NCBI GenBank assembly: GCA_029215795.1
Contig: JARDYH010000007.1
Location: 81,107,763 to 81,171,762, forward strand
Length of the DNA: 64,000 nt
Direction: 5' to 3'
Source: Anniella stebbinsi
Lineage: Eukaryota > Chordata > Lepidosauria > Squamata > Anniellidae
The notes beneath the pieces were generated by a model. That model was given only the letters and a program-made list of their open reading frames with translations, did no database searches and was not told the DNA's origin. Positions 49,362-60,665 of the stretch are shown here, in pieces (the stretch's first letter is position 1; each line of letters starts with the position of its first letter). The position numbers were made by a program, and so were the translations under genes.

Positions 49362-49460
49362 AGTGGAGGCTGGATAGCACCTTTGGAGTTCTGACTGGTT
49401 CTGACTGAAACCCTGAGCAGATTCGCCACCCCACTGACATCGGTGCCACCAGCTTCCACT
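49362..49460. mobile_element. GGAGGCTGGTGGC palindromic MITE, deleted copy
   Basis: AGTGGAGGCTGG jumps directly to the second arm (CTTTGGAGTTCTGACTGG) and ends GCCACCAGCTTCCACT. Confidence 0.7.
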
Positions 49461-49640
49461 GTCAGCAGCCTCCCTCAACACTAATATCTATATTGCTCTG
49501 AGAGCTCTCACGTTTCTCCACTTGTAACCTCTTCAAACACATTTGCTTTTGCCCAACACTTAGACACTAGAGCCAGCACATTCAAACAGGGAATAGGTAC
49601 CATGCCCTGTTCTGTTCCCCACCTGCCCCCTGCAATTCGT

Positions 49641-51240
49641 AGGGATGTGCACAATCGGAATTGATGCTTCAGATCGGATCAGATCGGAGGCTTTCCGGAT
49701 CGGATCGGATCCGATTCCGATCTGAAAATCGGATATCCAATTTTCGGACCAGATGCCTTTTAGCCCCTTTAGACTTGATTTTGGAGGGGGGAAAGCCTGT
49801 ATTTTTGGTATTTTTCAAGACAGAATCATGAAACTTTGTACAAGTGCAGATGGGATGTTGCCAGTCATGTGCCCAGAACTGCAAACACAGGGGTGCAGGC
49901 ATTACTTGTAAGTAAACCTTCAAAAGTCACTTAGTTTTTACCAGTCATCTGTTCCTTTTTTCATTTTACTCCTGTGTCTCAAGGGCACGCCACATTTAAA
50001 ATAGGGGGGGGGGGGTTGGCAGAACATTGTAGACCATGTCTCCAGTTGGGGAGCGCACTGAAGGGCTGAACAGCTCTACCCCCTTTTGCAAACACAGGGA
50101 CACGGTTTAACTGAAATGGAATTGTGAAAAATGGGTTTGCCCATTGCATGTGAACTGCAAAGTGCTTTCATTAGATCCCATCCCCAGAAACTGAACTCAA
50201 ACTTGGGGGTAGTACAGAAGGTCTGCTCTGCCCCCTTTTCACAGACAGAGGGGCATTTCTGAAATGGAACTGTTAAAAATGGCTTGTGCTGGTAAGTAAG
50301 ACCATTGCAAAGTGCACTCTCCTTAGATGCTGTCCCCACAAACACCACACTAATGTGAGGAGCGCACAGAAGGGGTGTACATTCACCTCCGTTTCACAGA
50401 CACAGGGGCACAGTTCAAATTGAATGGCAGGCATTTTATTGAACTTTGGGGACTCTGCTGATGCTCCCTTGAGGGGGACACCAGCATCCCTTGGCTTAAG
50501 CAAGTGGAGCGGTGGGCTCTACTCGCAGGTGAGATCTGGCAGACAGCAGCAACAGCAGCGGCAGACAGGTATTCAAAGAGTGAAGTCAGGAACAGAGGGG
50601 ACTCTGCTGATGCTCCCTTGAGGGGAACACCAGCATCCCTTGGCTTAAGCCAGCGGAGCTGCGGGTTCCACTCGCAGGTGAGATATCACTTCCAGCTCCA
50701 ACCCACACTCCTTCCACTCCAACTAATTAAACCCCACAGATAGCCAAAAGGGGAAGACTGAGTATATATACTGGGTTTCTACTAAGCCCTCCTCCAGCAT
50801 TGTGATTGGAGGCTGCAGGAAATCTTTAACAGGATTGGGTAATGCACTGATGTAGTGTGAAGCACAATTGGTGGATCAAGCTGTCAAACATATGGAAGTT
50901 TAAAATAATAAAGTTAATAAACCACTCATTGCCACTAAAGTCTTGCACCAATTTCTCTGGAATTTTCCACACATAAGTAGACACAAACAATCTCCCATGT
51001 CAGGGAGTTGAACTTTCTACCTTTTAAAACTAAAAAGTTACAGCACATTATTTTTCTAAGTCCACTATCAGTTTAAAACGCCATAAAATGGAGGTCTGAT
51101 CCGCCCATTTTTTCCGATCTGGATCAGGTCCCTTCGAATCAAATCATATAGGATTGGATGGTGGATCGGATCGTTTTTATCCAATTTTTGGGTGGATCGG
51201 ACCCGGATCGTGGATCGGATCCAATCTGCTGCACATCCCT
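49641..51240. mobile_element. 1600-bp non-autonomous element with GATCGG-iterated ends
   Basis: The ends are AGGGATGTGCA and its exact inverse TGCACATCCCT. They are flanked by AATTCGT (49634-49640) and AATTCAT (51241-51247), a possible 7-bp target duplication with one mismatch. Both subterminal zones iterate GGATCGGATC motifs. The middle has three units of about 153 bp (starting near 50084, 50236 and 50391). A separate 149-bp direct duplication follows (50448 and 50597, GACTCTGCTGATGCTCCCTT). No transposase ORF is present. Class uncertain, hAT-like at best. Confidence 0.75.
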
Positions 51241-51404
51241 AATTCATCGTCATGCTGACTGCAACGGAGCAGAATATAAGGTCCCCCAGCATGTCAGCTA
51301 GTTCAGCTGGTTGCCTTGCAGCACAATGACAGTGCGCCAAGAGCCAGATGGAAGCCAAAGAGCTTGGTTTCACAGTTACGATTAGTTTCTCAATGACAGT
51401 TGGG

Positions 51405-51490
51405 CAGCCTTCCCAAGTTGTGTTGGACTGCAACTTCCATCATCCACAGCCATTCTAGAGGACAACAGTTTGGGGAATGCTGGTGTAGAC
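51405..51490. mobile_element. Hairpin MITE fragment (TTGGACTACAACTCC family)
   Basis: CAGCCTTCCCAAGTTGTGTT, GACTGCAACTTCCATCATCC and GTTTGGGGAATGCTGG. It is a degraded relative of 18952-19077. Confidence 0.55.
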
Positions 51491-51596
51491 TGCCGGACAT
51501 TAACAAAAGCTTTTAACATTATGCTAGGAAAGCAACGGGGCATGCTCCAACCCAGTTCAGCCCTTTTTAGGTTTGATTGATTATGGGAGAATTAAG

Positions 51597-51822
51597 CAAT
51601 TATTTTATTTAATGCATTTACATCTCGCCTTTTTTCCTCCTTGAGGAACCCAATGTGGTGTACGTAATCCTCCTCCTTTCCTTTTTGTCCTCACAACAAC
51701 AACCCTGTGAGGTAGGCTGGGCTAAGAGTCTGTGACTAGCCCAAAGTCACCCAGTGAGCTTCCTTGGCTGGGAGGGACGGGACTTGAATCTGGATCTCCT
51801 GACTACAAGTCCAACACTCTAC

Positions 51823-51825
<3 letters not shown>
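51597..51825 (-). mobile_element. Sauria-type tRNA-derived SINE
   Basis: This is the complement of the 25483 element: tail TTTATTTAATGCATTTACAT, body CAACAACCCTGTGAGGTAGG, and tRNA-like GACTTGAATCTGGATCTCCT. The extreme 5' end is replaced by a CT microsatellite. Confidence 0.8.
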
Positions 51826-51863
<38 letters not shown>

Positions 51864-51883
51864 AACGCACACACACACACACT
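51825..51883. repeat. (CT)n and (CA)n microsatellites
   Basis: About 18 CT units, a short linker, then eight CA units, abutting the SINE 5' end. Confidence 0.95.
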
Positions 51884-51939
51884 TATATACAAATTGTGAA
51901 GGTTTACTGATTCTTTTTGTAACACTATCATTCATATCT

Positions 51940-52350
51940 TCATAACTTTATATAAGCCGCCTTAGGTGTCAAGTGATGGTAAAGCAGGGTACCATGCCTA
52001 AAAATATGAACCTACATGAGCCCTAAGATTGACCTCTGAGGCCCTGCTGTCAGAGATATCACTATTAAAGTTAATCACACTGGCAGGTACCAAAGACAGA
52101 GCCTTTTCATTGGTGGCCCCAAACCTTTGGAATTCCCTTTCCCAAGTATTTTGTTTGGCCCTCTCTCTTGCAGCCTTTAAACAGACCCTGTAATTCTTAA
52201 GTCCACCAAGCCTTGTGCAGCTTTTCTTGCTGATTTCCTGTATATTTTTATCAGATGCCATTTGAAAACATCTATTGTTATTTATTGTACTGTATTATCC
52301 ATTAAAATATTTCTTTAAACTAACTTGTGAGGCCGGATATACTTATAATA
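51940..52350 (+). pseudogene. L2-type LINE 3' fragment
   Basis: GAGCCTTTTCATTGGTGGCC, TTTGGAATTCCCTTTCCC and CAGCCTTTAAACAGACC follow the end of L2 ORF2, then AT-rich 3' UTR. Confidence 0.5.
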
Positions 52351-52449
52351 AGCTGTAAACCCCATTGATTGCTAGAGGAGATAATTTTAATCTGGGTAGT
52401 GCCCAGTGACATTAATCAGTGGTGTAGCTCAGGAAACTCTTTCATCTTA

Positions 52450-52825
52450 TTTATTTATTATTTAGGAAATGTATAGAATATTTGTTCCTTGGTGGCTGCT
52501 CCAAGGCTCTGGAACTTCTTTCCCAGGGAGGCCAAACTAGCTCCCTCTTTGCTAGTTTTCTGAAGGCAGGCAAAAACTTTTTTGCTCCGGCAGGCCTTTG
52601 AGAATAGTCTGGACCTCTGTTAATGCACTAGATTTTGTATTGTCATTTGCCATTTAATTTTTTTGAAATTTTTAAATATTACAGCTGGTTTGATTATATT
52701 TTTAACTTTTGTATATTTCTATTTATGTGTTTTAATTGCATGTGTTTTCATTTTGTAAAGCCGCCTTGAGTCCCAGTACTGGGGAAAAGACAGGATACAA
52801 ATAAATAATAAAATTAATAAAAAGT
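52450..52825 (+). pseudogene. L2-type LINE 3' fragment with tail
   Basis: TTGGTGGCTGCTCCAAGGCT, CTGGAACTTCTTTCCCAGG, then a 3' UTR and TTTGTAAAGCCGCCTTGAGT with an (AATA)n end. Confidence 0.55.
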
Positions 52826-52911
52826 AAAACACTAGAAGAAGAATAAAGATTAGGCAGTAATAAACATAAAAGGGTAAATGAGGAATCAAAATCATTTTAG
52901 TCATAGTGTCT

Positions 52912-52916
<5 letters not shown>

Positions 52917-52953
<37 letters not shown>
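52917..52953. repeat. (GA)n microsatellite
   Basis: About 18 GA units. Confidence 0.95.
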
Positions 52954-52956
<3 letters not shown>

Positions 52957-53181
52957 TCAGACAGATGGCTCCAAGCACTAATAAATCATTACTCTTCAGC
53001 TATAAAGCTGCAAGGGGAATTGCGATCAAATTTCCACACTATCTGGGAAGCAGCAGTGGGAAAACATGAGAGTATTACAAAAAAAATGACGACGTTGTGG
53101 GAAACCGCCTGCCCGCCCATAAAATGAGAGTGAACAAACCATGTGATTCCACAATAAATCCTAGTCCAGAAGCAGCCAATG

Positions 53182-53464
53182 CTGGGTTGACCATATGAAA
53201 AAGAGGACAGGGAATTTCAGCAAGTGTCATTTGTATGCATGCAGCACCTGGTGAAATCCCCTCTTCATCACAACAGTTAAAGCTGCAGGAGCCCTGCCCT
53301 CTTTTGTACCTGGTCACTCTAGTTTAGCTCCGGCAGCTATAACTGTTGTGATGAAGAGGGAATTTCACCAGGTGCTGCATGCATACAAATGACACCTGCT
53401 GAAATTTCCATTTCTATGCATCTGTTACAGCAGCCCTACCCTCCTTTTCATACGGTCAGCCTAG
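53182..53464. mobile_element. Palindromic MITE with GACCATATGAAAAAGAGGAC end
   Basis: The arms CAGCACCTGGTGAAATCCCC (left) and GGAATTTCACCAGGTGCTGC (right) pair over more than 60 bp, including TCTTCATCACAACAGTTA. The outer ends CTGGGTTGACCATATG and CATACGGTCAGCCTAG are also inverted. I know this as a common squamate repeat. Confidence 0.75.
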
Positions 53465-53541
53465 CTGGTGCCATTGTGAAAAATATCAATAAAAACCTAA
53501 CCTACACTCTTAGGGTGCTTCTAGACGGAGTGTGCCTAATC

Positions 53542-53640
53542 AGTGGACGCTGGTGGCACCAATTTCAGTGGGGCTGTGAATCCATTCTGGGTTTCAGTCA
53601 GAACCAGCCAGAACTCTAAAGGAGTATGCAAAGTGCTGAG
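53542..53640. mobile_element. GGAGGCTGGTGGC palindromic MITE, left half
   Basis: AGTGGACGCTGGTGGCACC, GAATCCATTCTGGGTTTCAG and AACCAGCCAGAACTCTAAAG; the second arm is missing. Confidence 0.7.
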
Positions 53641-54504
53641 CCCTATCCTGCAAACAGATTCAGAATCTTGGATAGTACCCACCGACCCAAATGTGCCCAC
53701 CGACCCAAAAAAGGTCAAGGGCTTTCTTGAGCTGACCAGGGCACATGATGCGCTGGCTGCAATGCTACAACACCCAATGAGAGTGTCATACCAAAGACTT
53801 TTCAAGTTCAAACAAATATTGCCCTCTGAACCACAGCAGAACTGGTGCAAGAGCATTCATAGAATCACAGAGATGGATACATACTGTCCCTTGATAAGCT
53901 GAAAGCAAGCTTTACTGAAGGGGGTTAGCCTGACAAAGGTTTGGAGTGACAATTCCACAGTAACTGTTAGGTATAGCATGTAAACTTATGAAAATGAAGG
54001 CAACATAAGTGAACTAACAATCCTCTCTCAGCAAAATATCAGTGGTGGATGCATTTCTTCCCATGAAACAATAATAAAGCACCTTTTATCATGGCCATCA
54101 TTAACAGGGTAACATTTAGTCTAAGTCTTCTAAGTACCTTGCGCAATGGCAAAGGTAAAGATCTGTGACATTCATCAATGAATAATGCCCAGCTGCTGGC
54201 TCCAGTTAAAGCTTTTGCTCCCCAGACAAATATGGAAAAGTCTGGATCTAGCCTTTAGCCTTGAAACTTGACACTTTAGGCAGCAAAAGGGAAGAGGACC
54301 CTCAATATAAGACACAAGCGAAACAAATCAATGGACCCAAGAAGCGGTATATTATACGAAGGAGCACAATTATGCACTCAAAATTGAGTGTCAGCCTTAT
54401 GTTTCAAACGGATTTGGACATACACTACACATATGTTTGAAGTAAGAGGTTGCTGCTCAGAATATATGCAGAGAGAGGGAGTTTACCAAAGGCACAAATG
54501 AACT

Positions 54505-54645
54505 TAGCCTAAGGGAGCAACCCTATGCATGTTTAAACAGAAATAAGTCCTACAACTCCCAGCATGCCCCAGCCAGGGTTGGGGCATGCTGGGAGTTGTA
54601 GGACTTATTTTTGTCTAAACGGGCATAGGGTTGTGCCCTAAGTTG
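54505..54645. repeat. Large near-perfect hairpin, arms of about 65 bp
   Basis: The core arms (54548-54570 and 54581-54603) pair exactly around GTCCTACAACTCCCAGCATG. Outer arms (GCAACCCTATGCATGTTTAA against its mirror GTCTAAACGGGCATAGGGTT) extend the pairing with a few mismatches. Confidence 0.9.
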
Positions 54646-54784
54646 CCATTCATCACTGCCTTGCTCCACATCCGATTGGTCTAAATGAAAGCCCTTCTCT
54701 GAACAGTTCATTTTCCATGTTACTAATCTAGCTCTGGATCCCAAAGAAAGCTCCAAAAGGATGTAATCCAACAGCCTCCCTGAA

Positions 54785-54905
54785 GATAAACAGGTAAGAG
54801 TCTAGCTAACACCTGGATGAGAGACTGTCCGGAAAGCTTATTTACACGGCCTTGAGCTCCATGGAGGAAAGCCAAGAAATAAACATGATAAATACACACA
54901 TTTCC
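54785..54905 (+). mobile_element. Possible 5S rRNA-derived SINE
   Basis: GTCTAGCTAACACCTGGATG then AGAGACTGTCCGG resembles the 5S internal promoter region. It is followed by GGCCTTGAGCTCCATGGAGG and a tail ending in AATACA. Confidence 0.45.
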
Positions 54906-55679
54906 TGCTATTACCATTCACTTTGGGGTGGGTGGAAGTAGTCAATGGTAAACAGGGGAAAAGAGCTTTGTTTAAGCTTGGCAAATAGAGATTCCAAAAA
55001 CCATCAGTCAAGTACTAAATCAGTACGAACAACAGCACTGGGAAGGTAGTGATCTCTAATACACAGAAACAGACAACAACACCCTTTTTTTAAAAACTAA
55101 CGCTGTACTGGTGCTGTGCATTCTTTAGGCCTCTGTGCAAAGGGGTAGGCAGCCTTGTCACCACCATTTTAAAAGAAATCTGCAGTGAAATTCCTGCCCG
55201 CCCACTCCCCTCCAGCAAAAATTCTGGAGAATCCTGGTCAATTTTGTCAGCTTCTTTCACATTGCACAGGTGAGAGGAAAGCCTCATCTGTGTCCATCAG
55301 CTTTGAGCCCACAGTAATTCTGTTTTAAACAAAGAGGTATTGTGTGACAAGGCTTTTCCTTACCTCTGCAGCTAATGTTGCTGAAATTGACATGCCTTGT
55401 CAGTTTGGCTGTTGAGGTGTCAGTTTCGCAACCAATATTCTACATCTTCTTTGGTATAGAGAATAAAATATCAACACTTGGAGTGGGGAGAAATGGGAAT
55501 GGAGGACATTTGGGAATGAAACGGTTTGGGATTAACACTGTCTGGGCTCTTAAGAATAAATAAGTAGGAATAAATAAGTAAAGCAAATGGTGCCAACACC
55601 AAAGAGAACATAGTTAAATGTGGAAGTACCCAACAAACAAGATGGAAGAATACAGTAAGAGGAAGCAGCCATAGTGGCT

Positions 55680-55867
55680 GTAATTCAAAGTACACTTACT
55701 AAGACATAAGTCCCATTTAGCTCAAGTTCTTGTGAGCAAATATGCTCAGAATCTGATTTATTTAAAAGTCTTCTATTCCTAGCTTTATACCATTCTTGTG
55801 CTCAAGGCAGTTTACGGCTTAAAACAATGCAAAATACTAACAATGGATCAAATCAAAATGCAGTAAA

Positions 55868-55899
<32 letters not shown>

Positions 55900-55905
55900 G
55901 GCTCA
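55680..55905. mobile_element. MITE fragment, LINE tail and (TAA)n
   Basis: CAAAGTACACTTACTAAGAC begins a squamate MITE fragment. GGCAGTTTACGGCTTAAAAC is the complement of a LINE tail. A TAA run follows at 55867-55899. Confidence 0.5.
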
Positions 55906-56014
55906 GCAGCAGTTTAAAAGCAGATCAGCATTAATTAGGCTTAAAGGCTTAGACAAAACAGGGCAAATTTAGCCCAGCATCTAAAAGATGATAGTGATGG
56001 CTCCAGGCAAATAT

Positions 56015-56125
56015 CTCTGAGGAAGGAGTCCCAGCATTGTGGTTCCACCACCAAAAAGGCCCTGTCCCTAGTAGCCACTGGTTTAATCGCCAAAAGTGGA
56101 ATGGCCAGAGTAGTGGCAGCATTAC
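56015..56125 (-). pseudogene. L2-type LINE ORF2 fragment
   Basis: The reverse complement of GTCCCAGCATTGTGGTTCC and GGCCCTGTCCCTAGTAGCC corresponds to the L2 block that encodes a P-x-L-W-N-type motif. It is degraded. Confidence 0.4.
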
Positions 56126-56149
56126 ACAGCTGCCATTCTAAAGACTATC

Positions 56150-56241
56150 TCAGCCTTTCCCAACCTGGCGGCCTCTAGATATGTTGGATTACAACCCCCA
56201 TTATCCTCAGCTGGAGGGCACCAGGTTGGGGAAGGCTGGCC
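56150..56241. mobile_element. Hairpin MITE, internally deleted
   Basis: The arms CAGCCTTTCCCAACCTGG and CCAGGTTGGGGAAGGCTG pair around a shortened middle. Confidence 0.75.
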
Positions 56242-57146
56242 TATTACATGGAACAAAATCATACAAATCAAGGCAACTGACTTCTGAACAAATATGTTTA
56301 GGGCCAGGACACTACGCAGAAGTATCTGGATGTATGTGTGCCTTCAAAGCCTTACAAAATAAAAATCGAGCTATAGCACGAAGAGTTCCAGAGAAGCTCT
56401 CATACAACATGCAACTTGATTGGGAGCTCAGATTGAGCTTTAAATGCTGCTTCAGCACTTCCTTCATAGCTACTTTCCTCTTTCTATTAGTATTTTGTCT
56501 TGAAGATATTATACACCATTCAGATCATAAGAATGAAGATCCAGCTAGTCCAACATCCTGTTTTCCCCCCAATGGCTAACCAGATGCAGGTGGAAGCCCT
56601 ATTCCATTGTTATTCCCCAACAGCTGATATTTAGAGGTATATTACCTCTGAATACACTCTGGAGAGTATATATAGCCACTATGACTAATACTCATCCTCT
56701 GTTAATTTCTCTACTCTCCTTTAAAAGTAATCAGGCTAACAAGAGCATTTGGATCAAGTTCCTTCCATTCCTCCAATTTATTTTTGTAGGATGATCTCCT
56801 AGATAAAAATCAGTTCAGCAACTGCCATTTCTTCTAAAGTGAATCTGCGTAAATACCCAGGATGTAAATAACAGATCAAATATTGATCCTTTTACCAAGG
56901 TGTAGAAGTAGTTCTTCTGCTCGAAAAGGCAAATGATAATCCAGAACTGAGCGACAAAACAGCATCCTAAAAAAAAATAAAGCCCAGCCCATTGCAAGAG
57001 AACAACCTGCTATTATGTAAAATTCTGCCTCACATATCTTAACTGCATTTCCTGTTTTGCAAAAATGAATCCAACCAACATGAGTCTTTCAATTGCATTA
57101 GAAGGGAAGTGCTGAAGGATAAAAACCAGAAGAATGGAATTAGAAA

Positions 57147-57168
57147 AAGAGAGAGAGAGAGAGAGAGA
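57147..57168. repeat. (GA)n microsatellite
   Basis: About 11 GA units. Confidence 0.9.
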
Positions 57169-58736
57169 ACACCATCCACTTCTGAAAGTCCTATTTCAAC
57201 TCATTTGCGATGTAATGAAGCACGTACTCACCAAAAAGAGGAGCCAATCAGAAGAAGCCCACAGGTGAGCCGGAAGAATCCATCAGAGTGCAACACATGG
57301 AAAAGAGCGAGAGAGGCAACATAATTGTTAGCCATCCAACATCACTTTTAAAAACAGCCATATGTTCTTGCATCCTTAAAACACAAAGGCACGAGTTCAT
57401 ACCTACAGCTTTTCTTTCTTCTAAAGTCTAGCAGATGATTTCCTGGACAGTAAGAGACAGCTTAACCAATCAGAGATGCATACCCGACTAATTTTTTAAA
57501 ATAATAATAATAATAAAAAGATTTGGGGCCAGGGAAAGTCGTGTGTTATTTCAAACGCAGACAACGCTCCAAAATTCTGCATATGTTGGTGGTTGTGGGA
57601 GCAGCATTTCTTGCCTTTTAATCTCAGTAGTGTGGATTAATGGAGAGCTTTGGATGGTAATCTCACATATGGAACAGATTTTCACAACCCCAAAAGTAAA
57701 AAAACAAAAAAACAAGGATAGCAAAGAAATGACACAGAATCCAATGGAGATGTGAGGTGTGTGTGTGGTGGGGAGGGATATGACATGGAATTTGGAGAAT
57801 AAGTGGACGGGTGGGAAGAAGAAACAGCTCATGCTGGGACTGACGAAGCCTGGATCAGTTATACAAGGTAAGCCTCACTAGGGTGGGAAAACTGAATTTG
57901 TCAAACTCTAGTGGCTTCTGACTGAGCCTCTGGTGGATTTTGGCTTTTTTTATTATTTATGTTTTTAATTAAATTAACACTTCCAGACAACCGGTAATCC
58001 GAAATCCTTCCCCCGAAGCAGCAACAAGTAAATACACAGATTTGTTTTTTGAAAGATATAAATGGCAATACCCCTTCACTGCTTGCTGGTTTCCATTCTA
58101 GACCTGCCAACTCTACGATTCCCCCAATGTTAGGACTAAGCTATTCTATAGTTTTGAAGGCAGAGGCACAGCTGAATTAGAGTTACCGACACTGCCTGGC
58201 TTCTGGTTTGATATGGAAGTTTCATTTTTTGTTGCCTGGAAAGAGCCCTTACCAAAGAATATCTAGGTTAGAAAGAACATGAAACCCTGTATTTGTTTCA
58301 ACTTCGGGGAGGAGGAAAAAACCACGCAAACTGCTGCCCAATCACAGACATGCTAAAGTCTTGGATTTCTCCATTGTGTTCTATGAATAGCTGCCTCCTT
58401 TTACCTTGGCAGGAGAAAGAGAAATGGCATCAAAACGAACCAGAAAGTCCTGTCTCCATATAATGGAAAGGTAATGAATCCAGCTCACTGGCCACCAGAA
58501 CCAAGGTTATGGTCTCCTCAGCGGTTCTTTGTCTGCCATCACAGGAGATGGATGGGGGATTCTAAATGAGCTAGGAAATACGGCTGGCCCATTTGTATTG
58601 CACCTGCTCCCTCAGTATTTGTCAAGGCAGGGCTGTGGGCGACAATCTGAGATGAGCCGGGAACCAGTAGCTGTGAAGGATGAAGCCAGTAGTCAGGACT
58701 GAAGAGCACCAGGAGGCAAGGTCAAAGAGCAAGATG

Positions 58737-58915
58737 GAGGTGGGGACCAAAGACCTGATAAAAGGAGCAAGCCAGAAGCTGGGACCAAAGGAGCAAGCCA
58801 AAAGCTGGGACCAAAGACCAAGCTAGAAGCTGGGACCAAAGACCAAGAGGCTGAGATCAAAGACAAACCAGGAGGCAGGACTGAAGGACAAGTGTACCAG
58901 GACAAGTGTACCAGC
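58737..58915. repeat. Degenerate minisatellite, units of about 27 bp
   Basis: At least four tandem variants of AGCAAGCCAGAAGCTGGGAC, CAAAG, followed by decayed units and a duplicated GGACAAGTGTACCA. Confidence 0.85.
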
Positions 58916-59422
58916 GCTCAAGAAGACCTTGTTGCCCAAGCAAGATTTCACTGGAATAGGAATCCCTTTTATAGTCTCTCCTGTCCAGGAGGATCTAATG
59001 ACTGACCTGGGTGGCTAGGTGTGCAGATACTAAGCTGCCTAGGCAGATGCTGCAACAGACCATTTGTTGAGTTGGCTCACCATGCAGGGCAGCTGCACAC
59101 AGACTCAAAGGTTCTTGGTTTGAGTCCCAGCAGCTCCTGACATTAGCTTTGTATGGTTGCCTTATGTTCTTAAATGTACAGGCAGCAGCATCCCAACCTC
59201 TCCAAAGTTGGGGGGGGGGGGGGGAGGCAAAGCCAAAACCAGAATAAGAAGTGCTACTGCCCTGGTAAAAATCAGCCTTGAGCACTTGATCTCATTCTGC
59301 TCTACCAAAGTTGTGGAGATGAGCTCTATAAAAAAGGGAGGACTGATAGGATTTTGGGTAGAAGATCATGATTTGAAGGCCCATGATGCAGCTAAGCAAT
59401 TTTGGATCTAGCCATTACCTCA

Positions 59423-59460
59423 GTGGGAGTCTGGAGGCTGGTGGCTCTGATTTCAGATAG
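59423..59460. mobile_element. GGAGGCTGGTGGC MITE terminus
   Basis: Only GTCTGGAGGCTGGTGGCTCT and GATTTCAG remain. Confidence 0.45.
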
Positions 59461-59875
59461 AGCATAATGTTCAAACACAGATGCTGGCATCATGAGAACA
59501 CGCTGCAACCATCCTTGGGCTCTCATGCTCTCCTCCCCTCCCCTCCTCCTTCACATGTGCCGGGAGGAGGTTAATAACTTGCATTTTTGGTTTTGAATGA
59601 CTGCAGCTTCCTGTTACGTCTGAAACTGTGGTTCATCCTAACCGTGGCTAGTTCAAACAAACCAGTACTAAACCATGGTTTCATATCCTGGTGTGTGTGT
59701 ATGTTTAATCACATGTAGTATAAGCCACAGTTTTCCCAAGCTTGTCAGTAATGGGAAATGATTATGGGGAAACTCATTAACAGTAATGGGGAGATTTGGT
59801 CAAAACCAAAAGTTGAAGCTTTCAGTCTCCCCTCATGTACAGAGGAGGAGGAACGGCGTGCATGGAAGCTTGAGG

Positions 59876-60451
59876 TGTCATGACTAGGCCTGTTCCCCTT
59901 AAGCTGGAAGAAGGAGTTTCAGGCGATCAATAAGGATCACATTCTGAAGCAGAATAGCCAGAGCCAGAAACATACCAGCCTATATGGAGAGTGGGAAAGG
60001 TGACTCTCATGGGCTCTTCACCAACTGGGAACGAACATTCGCCAGACCTTATCTCTGAAAGTGTAAACAACAAACAGGCTCTGGGAAATCAGTATTCTTC
60101 CAAGGGGGAGGGTACTGAAATGCTAGCTGATCCTAGAGTATGCCTCGGACTAAAATGGGAGGAGCTAAAGGAAGGTGAAAGAAGGTCGGCCTGGCTAGCT
60201 TCTCGCCAAAGGCTTCTTCAGAACCAGTCTCCATGAAGTTAAAGCGTACTGGAAGAAGGCTTTCTGTTCTTTCTTGAAAGGACAATTTTCTCGCTTAGTT
60301 TGCATAATTTTGCCTAGAGGGAAGTTCCTAGAGGTTGGACTCTCTTCAGGTGGGGAAAAATATGTTTATTGCCTGAATAAAGCTTTGTGGATTACGTGGC
60401 GGACCTCTTTATTGTCTCTCAATAAGGCAGGAGGTTTTGGGAAGCACAACA
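59876..60451 (+). mobile_element. Solo LTR of a retroelement
   Basis: The 576-bp element starts TGTCATGACT and ends AGCACAACA, so it has TGT...ACA termini. It is flanked by exact 5-bp direct repeats TGAGG (59871-59875 and 60452-60456). A polyadenylation signal AATAAA sits at 60376-60381, about 75 bp from the end, followed by a GT/T-rich stretch, which fits an R-U5 junction. No internal gag or pol sequence adjoins it. It arose from recombination between two LTRs. The retroelement family is not identified. Two frames that overlap its right edge are not coding. Confidence 0.85.
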
Positions 60452-60569
60452 TGAGGCTTGCAGTTACTCAGTCTTGTAACACTAAACCATGGTTTAGCCT
60501 TTCATCTGACTTGAGCCAGTCGGTCATTTCAGCTAACCGAATGAAGGAAATTCAAGGTAGCAGGACCAT

Positions 60570-60665
60570 GGTCCCATGTCACGGTCTGTATCCACACAAT
60601 GCAGCAACCTTGTTGAAACTAATCAGGACCTGGAAGGGAGACAGCCTGGAAACCCTATGGACACC
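60570..60665 (+). mobile_element. Possible 5S rRNA-derived SINE fragment
   Basis: GAAACTAATCAGGACCTGGA then AGGGAGACAGCCTGGAAACC resembles the 5S box A-C region (GGATGGGAGACCGCCTGG). Confidence 0.4.

Noticed and set aside
58737..58915. CRISPR-like or structured repeat array
   Set aside because: The units are degenerate and contiguous without unique spacers, so this is a vertebrate minisatellite.
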